Below, in pieces: positions 1 to 7,245 of a stretch of DNA of 64,000 nt (the first letter of the stretch is position 1; each line of letters begins with the position of its first letter). The stretch is taken from contig JAFUFU010000007.1 in NCBI GenBank assembly GCA_017469785.1, positions 1 to 64,000 of the forward strand, in the 5' to 3' direction. Under the pieces are notes generated by a model. That model made no database searches and had not been told where the DNA came from. It saw only the letters and a list, made by a program, of their open reading frames with translations. The position numbers were made by a program, and so were the translations under genes. This DNA comes from Treponema sp. (GTDB lineage Bacteria > Spirochaetota > Spirochaetia > Treponematales > Treponemataceae).

Positions 1-120
1 AGATTCATCGGATTCAGATAGCATAGGTTATACGACAACTGCGTTTAAGTCTTTATGTTATATGGACTTAGGCTTCTTATAGATGAGCAGGATATTTAGC
101 CCTGAATGATTTGTTTTAAT

Positions 121-230
121 TCGTTAGGGATTGTAGGGGCGGCGTAGCCGTTCTCGCGAAGCGAGAATGAAGCGATAGCGGAACCCCGAAAAGCCCGACC
201 GACGCGAAGCGGCGGGAACGCCCAACTTAT
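121..230. repeat. GC-rich palindromic mosaic element downstream of the restriction locus
   Basis: The first 256 bases hold no gene that I can support. Bases 121-230 form a GC-rich patch of short hairpins with three-base loops: CGGC-GTA-GCCG and TTCTCGC-GAA-GCGAGAA. On the minus strand it shares ordered blocks with the element at 51.3 kb (GGCGYTCCCSGC, GTCGGG, GGGTTCCG and a terminal CCCTARCG), so it belongs to a dispersed repeat family rather than being a unique terminator. Bases 1-120 show nothing recognisable. Confidence 0.6.
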
Positions 231-256
231 TTTTTTCAACTTTTCAATCTACATTT

Positions 257-1285
257 TCAATTCATCCTCAAATCAGCAAGGCTTTTCTGTAGATACGAAT
301 CAAAAACCTCTGGCGAAGGAAGTCCTAACTCCCCGGCACTTTTACAGTTTTCTTCTGGTAGAACATAGTCTATGCTTACCTGCTTTTCGCTGATTATAAA
401 AAGAAGCCCGACTGCGTTATTTTCTCCTTCACGCTTATCTTTTCTATTGAAAAATTGTATCTGCTCTTTAAACTCTTCTTTTTCCTTTTGAGTCAGATTT
501 TTTCGCAAAATCTTTAACAGAACATTTCTTCTGGTCGGAATGTGATAATAAAGCTGGTCAATTACAAAATAAGAATCTTTATATGGAACCCGGAGCTTTT
601 CATTGCTGAATCCAAATGAAAGTCCTGTCCCCAAAATAAAATTTCTGACAGGCAGATAAAGCTGCTCCTTTTTTGATTCAATCTGTGCTTCAAAATAATC
701 TCTTGCATTAAGAGGCGTAACGATGCTTCTGCCTGTTTTGCCAGCCCATGCCTGATAAATTATATCTGTGAGGGCTGCATATTGAACACCTTCTTCTACA
801 TTGTGTTCTTTCCACTGGTCTGTAAGGTCTTTTCGTATTTCGATGGACTTTAAACGCTGGTTAATCCAGTCGTCAGAATAGCCAAGCCTGCGGTAATCTT
901 CCAAGCCCTGTTTTATTGAAAGCTCCGGGTCTTGCAATTGGTCTAAACGTTCCGCTCCAACTTTGGCAAGCCACTGTTTGAATGGTTCTGCCTTTTTTGA
1001 TGGAATTGACTGTATTATGCGGAAAAGGCCTTGTGTGTTGGCAAAATTTGTTTTCTGCTTTCCTCCAGCCGTTTGAACTGAAAGGGGGGTGACAATTTGT
1101 CCCCACCCTTTGCCAAGTTCTTCATCGCGTTTGCGCATTTTTTTGATGTAATCAGTTACATTTGTTGAGTCGGTTAAAATCTGAACCACATCATTTACCG
1201 CGAAAAACCACTCTTCTTTTTCTTCATCCCAAACAGAGCGGACAAGTTTATCTTCAAAAAGTTTAATTGAATTCTTTTTTGCCAT
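257..1285 (-). CDS. Bro-N domain protein with a C-terminal YhcG/DUF1016-like, probably inactive nuclease domain
   Basis: A 342-residue protein. Residues about 1-120 read as a Bro-N domain (IKLFEDKLVRSVWDEE, WFFAVNDVVQILTDS, GLFRIIQSI), a DNA-binding module common in phage antirepressors and in accessory genes of type I restriction loci. Residues about 213-335 resemble the C-terminal PD-(D/E)XK domain of YhcG/DUF1016 proteins: FILGTGLSFGF, then the acidic strand VIDQLYYH with Asp243. The following E/D-x-K strand reads KIL at 258-260, so the second acid and the lysine are absent in my alignment. The start codon shares one base with the hsdM stop (TGATG), which implies translational coupling. 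The domain calls are from family recall; the missing residues are read directly. The role is unknown, perhaps a regulator or specificity accessory of the neighbouring system. Confidence 0.7.
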   Translation of the reverse strand: MAKKNSIKLFEDKLVRSVWDEEKEEWFFAVNDVVQILTDSTNVTDYIKKMRKRDEELGKGWGQIVTPLSVQTAGGKQKTNFANTQGLFRIIQSIPSKKAEPFKQWLAKVGAERLDQLQDPELSIKQGLEDYRRLGYSDDWINQRLKSIEIRKDLTDQWKEHNVEEGVQYAALTDIIYQAWAGKTGRSIVTPLNARDYFEAQIESKKEQLYLPVRNFILGTGLSFGFSNEKLRVPYKDSYFVIDQLYYHIPTRRNVLLKILRKNLTQKEKEEFKEQIQFFNRKDKREGENNAVGLLFIISEKQVSIDYVLPEENCKSAGELGLPSPEVFDSYLQKSLADLRMN

Positions 1286-3036
1286 CAGTTAAACAACTCC
1301 TTCAAATTATCTGCAATCTGTTTTTCGAGAGTTCCGGCTTCTTTGCTCAAAGTTTCAAGTTCGGTGTTGAGGCTCAACATTTTGGCTTTAAACTCATCTT
1401 CGGTCATGCCGTCGTCTTCGATTACAACTCCTACGTAGCGGCCGGCGTTGAGGGAATAATCCTGGTCGCGGATGCCGTCTTCGCCTTCTATGCTGGCGGC
1501 TTTGCAGAGGCCTATTACATCGGTGTAAGTGCCGTCCGGAAAGCGTTCGGTAAGCCAGTCTATCTGAGACTGCCAGTAGGCTTTTGTTTTTACTTCTTTG
1601 TCGTCGCTTGCTTGGGGTGCGGCTTTAAGGGCGGCGGTGTATTCTGATATGAGGTCTTTGAAGGCCTGAGTGTCGCCGTTGTAGAGTCGGGTGATGATGC
1701 CCAGATTTTTTATCTGTTCGTCGCTGAACTTTCTGTGGGCACGGTCTACCTGGGTAAAGATTGAGCGGGCATCTATAAAAAGGATTTTGTCTTTCTTCTG
1801 CGGTTCTTTAGTTTTCTGTTTGTCAAAGAACCAGAGAGTTGCAGGAAGGGTAACTGAAGAAAACATATTGCTTGGAAGCGTTACCATCTGGCTGATGATT
1901 CCTTCTTCTATCATCTTTTTGCGGATTTCGAGTTCTGAGCCACCGGCATCGCTTGCGGAGTTTGCCATAACGAGGGCTGCTTTTCCTGTAGCATTGAGGG
2001 AGCTTGCAAAATAACTTATCCAAAGATAGTTTGCGTTTGGAACTGTTTCTTTTTTGTCGCTGCCTTTTTTGGCGGTTTTTGATTTATTTTTTGGAACGCC
2101 GTAGATGTTAAAGCGCGGGTCGTCTTTTACTTTGTCGTACACAACTTCGTCTACGTTGAATGTGTTTGAACCTGATATTACATAATCAAAATTACCAAAT
2201 GCTGTGTATGGGTCTGAATAATAAGGATTTGCTTCTGTGATTTCGCCACGAACGATTTTTGAATTCAAAATAAGATTCATTTTTGCAAGTTTGACATTTT
2301 CAGGATTCTTTTCAATTCCATAACATCGAAACTTCGGAATTTCATCAGGTGATTTGTTGTGGCGGTGCATAAAGCGGGCTGCCTGTACAAACATACCGCC
2401 CGAACCACAGGCAGGGTCCAGGATTTTCTTTTCGCCATTCTGCGGCTGGAGAACTTCTACCATGTAGCGGACTACGGTTGCCGGTGTATAGAAGGTTCCG
2501 CCGTCTTTTCCTTCCTGAAGGGCAAACTCGCCGAGGAAGAATTCGTAGATTTCGCCAAAGAGGTCTACGCTGATATTTTCCGGGATATCCATAAAGATGC
2601 GCATAATGTTGGAAAGGAGTTCCGGTTCTTCTTCGGGCACAAGCTGGCCGTATACTTCTTTTGGAAGAACGCCATCCATCTTTTCATTTTCGCGTTCTAT
2701 AGCTTCCATTGCCTTTTTTACGAGGGTTGCTTTGTTTGCGTCATCAGGCGCGTCGTTGATAGTTGTGTAATAGGCTTCTGGCGGAAGGTAAAAACCGCAA
2801 AGTCTTACAGATATTTCTTTTAGACTGTTACTATTACGAGCTCGCTCGCTCAACTTATTGTATTCGGCTTCTATTTCTGCTTTGTGCTGTTTATAAAGAA
2901 TATCTGCATAACGCAGGAAGATTAAGCCTAAAATTGGCTGTCCGTATTTGTTTGCTGCTAAGTGGGCGCCTGCACGAAGAACGTCGGCGGCGTGCCAGAG
3001 GTTGTCTTTTAAGGTTTTGAGTTCTGAGTCGGTCAT
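1285..3036 (-). CDS. hsdM: Type I restriction-modification DNA methyltransferase subunit M with a broken NPPF motif
   Basis: A 583-residue HsdM. It has an N-terminal helical HsdM_N domain (residues about 1-165), the GEIYEFFLGEFA and GTFYTPATVVRYMVE signature, the SAM-binding motif I DPACGSGGMF near residue 206, and NANYLWISYFA and VMANSASDAGGSE downstream. Family members normally carry the catalytic motif IV (ANPPFNVD) after FDFV. Here the same place (residues about 283-291) reads SGSNTFNVD, so Asn-Pro-Pro-Phe is not preserved and adenine methylation is doubtful. The frame is otherwise intact. The start has AGGATACATAA before the ATG. HsdS and HsdR are not in the window; they would lie beyond the left edge or elsewhere. 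The Bro-N gene follows with a one-base overlap. Confidence 0.9.
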   Translation of the reverse strand: MTDSELKTLKDNLWHAADVLRAGAHLAANKYGQPILGLIFLRYADILYKQHKAEIEAEYNKLSERARNSNSLKEISVRLCGFYLPPEAYYTTINDAPDDANKATLVKKAMEAIERENEKMDGVLPKEVYGQLVPEEEPELLSNIMRIFMDIPENISVDLFGEIYEFFLGEFALQEGKDGGTFYTPATVVRYMVEVLQPQNGEKKILDPACGSGGMFVQAARFMHRHNKSPDEIPKFRCYGIEKNPENVKLAKMNLILNSKIVRGEITEANPYYSDPYTAFGNFDYVISGSNTFNVDEVVYDKVKDDPRFNIYGVPKNKSKTAKKGSDKKETVPNANYLWISYFASSLNATGKAALVMANSASDAGGSELEIRKKMIEEGIISQMVTLPSNMFSSVTLPATLWFFDKQKTKEPQKKDKILFIDARSIFTQVDRAHRKFSDEQIKNLGIITRLYNGDTQAFKDLISEYTAALKAAPQASDDKEVKTKAYWQSQIDWLTERFPDGTYTDVIGLCKAASIEGEDGIRDQDYSLNAGRYVGVVIEDDGMTEDEFKAKMLSLNTELETLSKEAGTLEKQIADNLKELFN

Positions 3037-3150
3037 TTATGTATCCTACACTTTTAGATTATTCCATTATATCAACATTCACTCGTCAAATATAGGCGCT
3101 ATTTTGAACTTCTCCCCTCTGAAAAATCACAGTTTTTTTTACGCTCCCTT

Positions 3151-3290
3151 CCGCGCTCGAAGCATAGCTTCGAACGAGACTCGCCTAAAAAATCACCTCG
3201 TGATTTTTTTCCTTCGGAACGGCTCACTACCGCGCTCGAAGCATAGCTTCGAACGAGACTCGCTAAAAACAGTCCACCGGACTGTTTTTT
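3151..3290. repeat. Duplicated palindromic element with exchangeable hairpins
   Basis: The 380-base gap 3037-3416 contains no gene. A 34-base block is present twice, identical at 3151-3184 and 3230-3263 (79-base period). It starts CCGCGCTCGAAGC-ATA-GCTTCG and ends CGAGACTCGC. Each copy is followed by a different perfect hairpin: AAAAAATCAC-CTC-GTGATTTTTTT (3187-3210) and AAAAACAGTCC-ACC-GGACTGTTTTTT (3265-3290). The constant block plus variable hairpin layout recurs at 25.86 kb and 54.49 kb. Because both hairpins end in T runs they may also act as terminators, but that is inference. Confidence 0.75.
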
Positions 3291-3306
3291 TAACGCTCGC
3301 TACCCA

Positions 3307-3335
3307 TTGACATAGTAGGTAATAAAGGGTATAAC
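3307..3335 (+). promoter_or_regulatory. Consensus sigma70 promoter of metQ with an overlapping AGTAGG/CCTACT repeat
   Basis: TTGACA at 3307-3312, a 17-base spacer and TATAAC at 3330-3335. The spacer begins with TAGTAGGT (3313-3320), which is mirrored downstream as ACCTACT (3351-3357) and repeated as CCTACT (3360-3365). This arrangement could be a repressor operator straddling the start of transcription. The regulator is unknown. A clear AAGGAG follows at 3405-3410 before the metQ ATG. Confidence 0.8.
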
Positions 3336-3416
3336 ATCATTATTAAATAAACCTACTGGCCTACTAGGGAATTAAAAATAAGGAATTGCCATAACGCATT
3401 CCACAAGGAGTTCACC

Positions 3417-4241
3417 ATGAAAAAAATTATCGCAGCACTTTTAATCGGAGCAGTCGCTCTTACATCAGTCTTCGCAGCAAAAAAGAAGAACACTGTCGTC
3501 AAACTGGGAGTTGTCGGTTCTATCTATGAGGACTTGTGGGCACCGGCTCAGAAAGCCCTCAAAAAACAGGGAATCGACCTCAAATTCGTGCAGTTCTCGG
3601 ATTATGTCACGCCGAACAATGCCCTTGCAAACGGCGAAATCGACCTGAACGCTTTCCAGCACCGTATTTTCCTTCAGAACGAAATCGCAAATCACGGCTA
3701 CGATGTAAAACTCATCGGAAACACTTTCATCATCCCGCTCAATCTTTACTCTGTCAAAGTAAAGTCAGTCTCAGAGCTTAAAAAAGGCTCAGTCGTGGCA
3801 ATTCCAAACGATGTCACTAACGGCGGCCGGGCAATCAAGGTTCTTGCCGCAGCAGGACTCATCACCCTCAGAGCAGAAGCCGGCTTCAACCCGACAGTCG
3901 CTGACATCGCCGAGAACAAAAGCGGAATCGTAATCAAGGAACTGGCCGCAAACACAATTCCGTCTGCTCTCAAGGATGTTGATGCCGCAATCGTAAACGG
4001 AAACTACGCCCTGGACTTCGGAATCAAAACCGAGTCAGCAATCTTCAAGGACACTTCCGTTGACGAAAAACAGTACTGGAACCTTATCGCAGCCCGGGGA
4101 AAAGACCTGGCAGACTCGGCGAAAGTCGAAATCTTCAAAAAAGTCGTAAAAGCCTTCCAGACAGCCGAGACAGAAAAAGTCTTTAACAAGGACTTTGGCG
4201 GCTACTTCATCAAAGAAGGCTGGGACATCGAGGAGCTGTAA
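3417..4241 (+). CDS. metQ: MetQ/NlpA-family substrate-binding protein (probable D/L-methionine uptake)
   Basis: A 274-residue NlpA-family periplasmic binding protein, close to the usual length. The signal peptide MKKIIAALLIGAVALTSVFA is followed by AKKKN. There is no cysteine at the cleavage site, so it looks like a signal-peptidase-I substrate rather than the usual lipoprotein. Family motifs are visible: FSDYVTPNNALANGEIDLNAFQH, NTFIIPLNLYS, VAIPNDVTNGGRA and DAAIVNGNYALDFG. Members deliver methionine to the MetN-MetI ABC importer; neither partner gene is adjacent here. Expression is predicted from the consensus promoter at 3307-3335, with AAGGAG before the ATG. The family assignment is firm; methionine as substrate is inferred. 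Confidence 0.88.
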   Translation: MKKIIAALLIGAVALTSVFAAKKKNTVVKLGVVGSIYEDLWAPAQKALKKQGIDLKFVQFSDYVTPNNALANGEIDLNAFQHRIFLQNEIANHGYDVKLIGNTFIIPLNLYSVKVKSVSELKKGSVVAIPNDVTNGGRAIKVLAAAGLITLRAEAGFNPTVADIAENKSGIVIKELAANTIPSALKDVDAAIVNGNYALDFGIKTESAIFKDTSVDEKQYWNLIAARGKDLADSAKVEIFKKVVKAFQTAETEKVFNKDFGGYFIKEGWDIEEL

Positions 4242-4278
4242 CGAACGGAAAGAGGAAAACGGAAAACGGAAAGTGCAA

Positions 4279-4436
4279 AGGGGGAGGTCTCCCCCTCGCT
4301 CCCAAGCCAAGTCGCTCCACGAATCGCCCCTGCAGGCAGTGACGATTCTCTCCGCTTTGTTGGCTTGTCCGCTACCCCCTCTCCTAGGGGCAAGCCCCTA
4401 AAACCCCTAGATAGAGTTCGCGGTGAAGGCTATACC
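4279..4436. repeat. Mosaic palindromic element, expanded copy, in the metQ to FAD-oxidase gap
   Basis: Between metQ and the next gene lies a G+C-rich element sharing blocks with those inside the ABC transporter (25810-25957) and before murF (35832-35912): GTCTCCCCCT-CGC at the left and TCCGCTACCCCCTCT in the middle. The stem that is short in the other copies (CCA...TGG) is enlarged here to AAGCCAA (4304-4310) / TTGGCTT (4360-4366), enclosing a further GAATCG/CGATTC hairpin. The tail carries GCGGTGAAGGCTATACCGC, also seen in degenerate form in the ABC copy. Confidence 0.7.
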
Positions 4437-4508
4437 GCTTGACGGTTTGTATTTTATGGAAAATCGTTAGATTTTCCGAATCCGTGTGGCAATCTTTAGG
4501 AACGTGAA

Positions 4509-5879
4509 ATGTCAAAAATTGAGCAACTTTCTTCTATAGTAAAAGACACAAATCGCATTGTTTTCGCTCCTTCAATCGAAGAAAAATATCTTTCCGACAC
4601 TCTTGGCCGCAAAAAGGGTCTGGCTTCGGCTCTGGTCTTTCCGGTAGCTACAGAGGAAGTAAGTGCAATCCTGCGCTTCGCTTACGAAAATGAAATTCCG
4701 GTAACTCCTCGCGGGGCGGGAACTAATCTTGTGGGGTCTACGGTTCCCCATGACGGCTCGATCATCCTTGATTTTTCTCTGATGAACAAAATTCTTGAAA
4801 TCGACAGGGAAAACTTCACCGCCACCGTGGAGCCGGGCGTAATTCTTGAAGATTTTCAAAAGCACGTTGAAAGCATGGGGCTTTTTTATCCGCCGGATCC
4901 GGGCGAAAAGAGGGCTTCAATCGGCGGAAACATTTCGACCAATGCTGGCGGAATGCGTGCCGTAAAATACGGAGTCACACGAGACTATGTGATGGGGCTT
5001 GAAATCGTAAAAGCCGACGGAACCATAATCAGCTTGGGTAGCAAAAACCGAAAGGACACCACGGGCCTTGACCTCAAAGACATCGTAATTGGCTCGGAAG
5101 GAACTCTTGCCGTCATCACAAAATGCCTTTTGCGCCTTGTGGGAAAACCAGAAAAATCTCTGAGCGTTCTTGCGGGCTTCAACTCGCTCAAATCTGGGAT
5201 TGAGGCTGTCCCAAAAATCTTACAGGCAAATCTCAATCCGACGGCCGTGGAGTTCATCGAAAGAAAGGTCGTTGCTCTTGGTGAAAAGTTCCTGAATCTC
5301 AAATTTCCTCTTGAAAGCGAGGCTTATCTTCTGCTCACTTTTGACGGAAAAGCTGAGGAAATCGCTTCGGCTTTCAAAAGCCTGCAGACAGTCCTCAAAG
5401 ATTCAGCAGAAAAAATCCTTTCCCTTGATGACGCTGAGCTTTCCCAGAATGTGTGGCGCATTCGCGGCTGTCTTGTAAAGGCTGTTGAGGCAGTGAGCGA
5501 GCAGGAGCCGCTTGATATTGTCGTTCCCATTGCAAAGGTCGCTGATTTCGTCAATTTTGTGAACAAACTGGAAGGCCAGAGCGGAATGCAGATGATTAGC
5601 TTCGGTCACGCAGGCGACGGAAATGTTCACCTCTGCGTTGTCCGTGGCGACCGCAGCGAAGAAGTGTGGCAAAAAGAACTTGGCGAAAATCTTGAAAAAC
5701 TCTATTCTTATGCAAGGAAGCTGGGCGGCCTGATTTCAGGCGAGCATGGTCTTGGAGTAAGCAAGAGAGACTTTTTCTTTGCTGAAACTCCAAAGGCAAA
5801 TGTGGAACTGATGAACGCAGTAAAATCCGCCTTTGACCCGAAAAAGATTTTGAACGCAAATATTTCGTATGTGAAATAA
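4509..5879 (+). CDS. FAD-linked oxidase, GlcD / D-2-hydroxyacid dehydrogenase family
   Basis: A 456-residue cytoplasmic flavoenzyme of the vanillyl-alcohol-oxidase fold, as in glycolate oxidase subunit GlcD and D-lactate dehydrogenases. The N-terminal FAD-binding half shows VTPRGAGTNLVGSTVPHDGSIILD, PPDPGEKRASIGGNISTNAGG and VIGSEGTLAVIT. The C-terminal cap shows the substrate-site motif FGHAGDGNVH and the terminal GGLISGEHGLGVSKR. Full length for the family. The ATG is preceded by AGGAA. No ferredoxin-like partner (GlcF) or lactate permease lies next to it, so whether it oxidises D-lactate, glycolate or another 2-hydroxyacid cannot be decided. The leader shares the GAATCCGTGTGGCAAT module with the aminotransferase downstream. 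Confidence 0.87.
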   Translation: MSKIEQLSSIVKDTNRIVFAPSIEEKYLSDTLGRKKGLASALVFPVATEEVSAILRFAYENEIPVTPRGAGTNLVGSTVPHDGSIILDFSLMNKILEIDRENFTATVEPGVILEDFQKHVESMGLFYPPDPGEKRASIGGNISTNAGGMRAVKYGVTRDYVMGLEIVKADGTIISLGSKNRKDTTGLDLKDIVIGSEGTLAVITKCLLRLVGKPEKSLSVLAGFNSLKSGIEAVPKILQANLNPTAVEFIERKVVALGEKFLNLKFPLESEAYLLLTFDGKAEEIASAFKSLQTVLKDSAEKILSLDDAELSQNVWRIRGCLVKAVEAVSEQEPLDIVVPIAKVADFVNFVNKLEGQSGMQMISFGHAGDGNVHLCVVRGDRSEEVWQKELGENLEKLYSYARKLGGLISGEHGLGVSKRDFFFAETPKANVELMNAVKSAFDPKKILNANISYVK

Positions 5880-5882
5880 AGA

Positions 5883-6067
5883 TGCCACACAGATTCGGGA
5901 CTGTCCAAAAAGTATGAGTCATTGCCGTGCTCGACACGGCAATATCTTGTATTGTAATTAAATAGATTTTCGGGTCGAGCCCGAAAATGACACTTTTTGA
6001 ACTTATTGGACAGCCCCATTTTGAATTTTTTCCTGATTTTGCGTAGCAAAATCGAATCCGTGTGGCA
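5883..6067. repeat. Nested palindrome with three perfect inner hairpins and complementary loops
   Basis: The whole 205-base gap before the aminotransferase is one nested inverted repeat. The outer arms are TGCCACACAGATTCGG (5883-5898) and CGAATCCGTGTGGCA (6053-6067); the second arms are CTGTCCAAAAAGT and the imperfect ACTTTTTGAACTTATTGGACAG. Inside are ATTGCCGTG-CTCGA-CACGGCAAT (5921-5943), ATTTTCGGG-TCGAG-CCCGAAAAT (5966-5988) and GATTTTGC-GTA-GCAAAATC (6035-6053). The five-base loops CTCGA and TCGAG are exact reverse complements and could pair with each other. Confidence 0.85.
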
Positions 6068-6084
6068 ATTACAGGAGCTTTCTT

Positions 6085-7245
6085 ATGCCAGAACTTTCAA
6101 ACAGAACATCAACTTTTACCGACAGCGTAATTCGCCGCATGACCCGAATCTCACATCAGTACGGGGCTGTAAATCTCTCGCAAGGCTTTCCCGATTTTGA
6201 GCCTCCCCGGGAAATCCTTGAGAGGCTCTCTCAGGTCACAAAAGAAGATTTTCATCAGTACGCAATCACCTGGGGAGCGGCCAATTTCCGCGAGGCACTG
6301 GCCGCCAAAATCCGGCATTTTTCCGGCGTGGAAGTTGACCCGAATTCTGAACTTGTTGTGACCTGTGGCTCAACTGAGGCGATGATGGCCGCCATGATGA
6401 GCGTGACGAATCCCGGCGACAAAGTGATTGTCTTCTCGCCCTTTTACGAAAACTACGGCGCGGACACGATTCTCTCTGGTGCCCAGCCGATTTATGTTCC
6501 TTTGATTCCGCCCACATTTCGTTTTGATGCAGAAGTTCTTGAAGACGCATTCAGGCAGAAGCCCAAGGCAATAATTGTCTGTAATCCGTCGAACCCCTGC
6601 GGAAAGGTCTTTACCCGAGAGGAACTTACGATAATCGCTGACCTTGCAAAAAAATATGACACATTCGTCATCACCGATGAAGTTTACGAGCACATTCTTT
6701 ACAAACCGCACGAGCATACCTACATGGCCACTCTTCCCGGCATGAAGGAACGCACGATTACCTGCAATTCGCTTTCAAAAACCTACTCAATCACAGGCTG
6801 GCGGCTGGGCTACACTCAGGCAAACGCAGAAATCACCGACAGAATCAAAAAAGTGCACGATTTCCTTACCGTTGGAGCGGCAGCCCCCTTGCAGGAAGCG
6901 GCCGTAACCGGCTTAAAGTTCGGCGATGACTATTACCGCGACTTGCAGGAAAAATACACCCATAAGCGCGACCTTTTCCTCCGCGGACTAGACTCAATCG
7001 GCCTTAGCCACACAGTCCCGGAGGGAGCCTACTACATTCTCATTGATATTTCTGAATTCGGCTTTGAGTCAGATTTGGAATTTGCCCAAGTTCTGGCTCA
7101 GAAAGTTGGCGTCGGCTCAGTTCCCGGCTCCAGTTTCTTTAAGGAAGCCGAAAACCGCTATGTCCGCCTGCATTTTGCCAAAAAAGACGAGACCTTGAAT
7201 GAGGCACTGAACCGGCTTAGCGACATCCGGAAGAAAATCCCTTAA
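6085..7245 (+). CDS. Class I/II PLP-dependent aminotransferase
   Basis: A 386-residue fold-type I aminotransferase of the AspC/methionine/kynurenine aminotransferase group. Visible family features are VNLSQGFPDFEPP near the N-terminus, the cofactor-ring region ITDEVYEHILY with the conserved Asp and Tyr, CNPSNPCGKV, the PLP-lysine motif TCNSLSKTYSITGWRLGY, and a C-terminal RYVRLHFAKK carrying the substrate-carboxylate Arg. Length is typical. The start has ACAGGAG six to ten bases upstream. Its 3' end overlaps the convergent EAL gene by four bases. The substrate cannot be read from sequence; a role in methionine or aromatic amino acid turnover is only suggested by metQ a few genes upstream. Confidence 0.88.
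   Translation: MPELSNRTSTFTDSVIRRMTRISHQYGAVNLSQGFPDFEPPREILERLSQVTKEDFHQYAITWGAANFREALAAKIRHFSGVEVDPNSELVVTCGSTEAMMAAMMSVTNPGDKVIVFSPFYENYGADTILSGAQPIYVPLIPPTFRFDAEVLEDAFRQKPKAIIVCNPSNPCGKVFTREELTIIADLAKKYDTFVITDEVYEHILYKPHEHTYMATLPGMKERTITCNSLSKTYSITGWRLGYTQANAEITDRIKKVHDFLTVGAAAPLQEAAVTGLKFGDDYYRDLQEKYTHKRDLFLRGLDSIGLSHTVPEGAYYILIDISEFGFESDLEFAQVLAQKVGVGSVPGSSFFKEAENRYVRLHFAKKDETLNEALNRLSDIRKKIP

Noticed and set aside
1..256. Remnant of hsdS or tRNA gene at the left edge
   Set aside because: No open frame or cloverleaf could be seen; the GC-rich part matches a dispersed repeat.
3336..3416. SAM or methionine riboswitch before metQ
   Set aside because: The leader is only about 75 bases and shows no SAM-I, SAM-II or related core, only short AGTAGG/CCTACT repeats.
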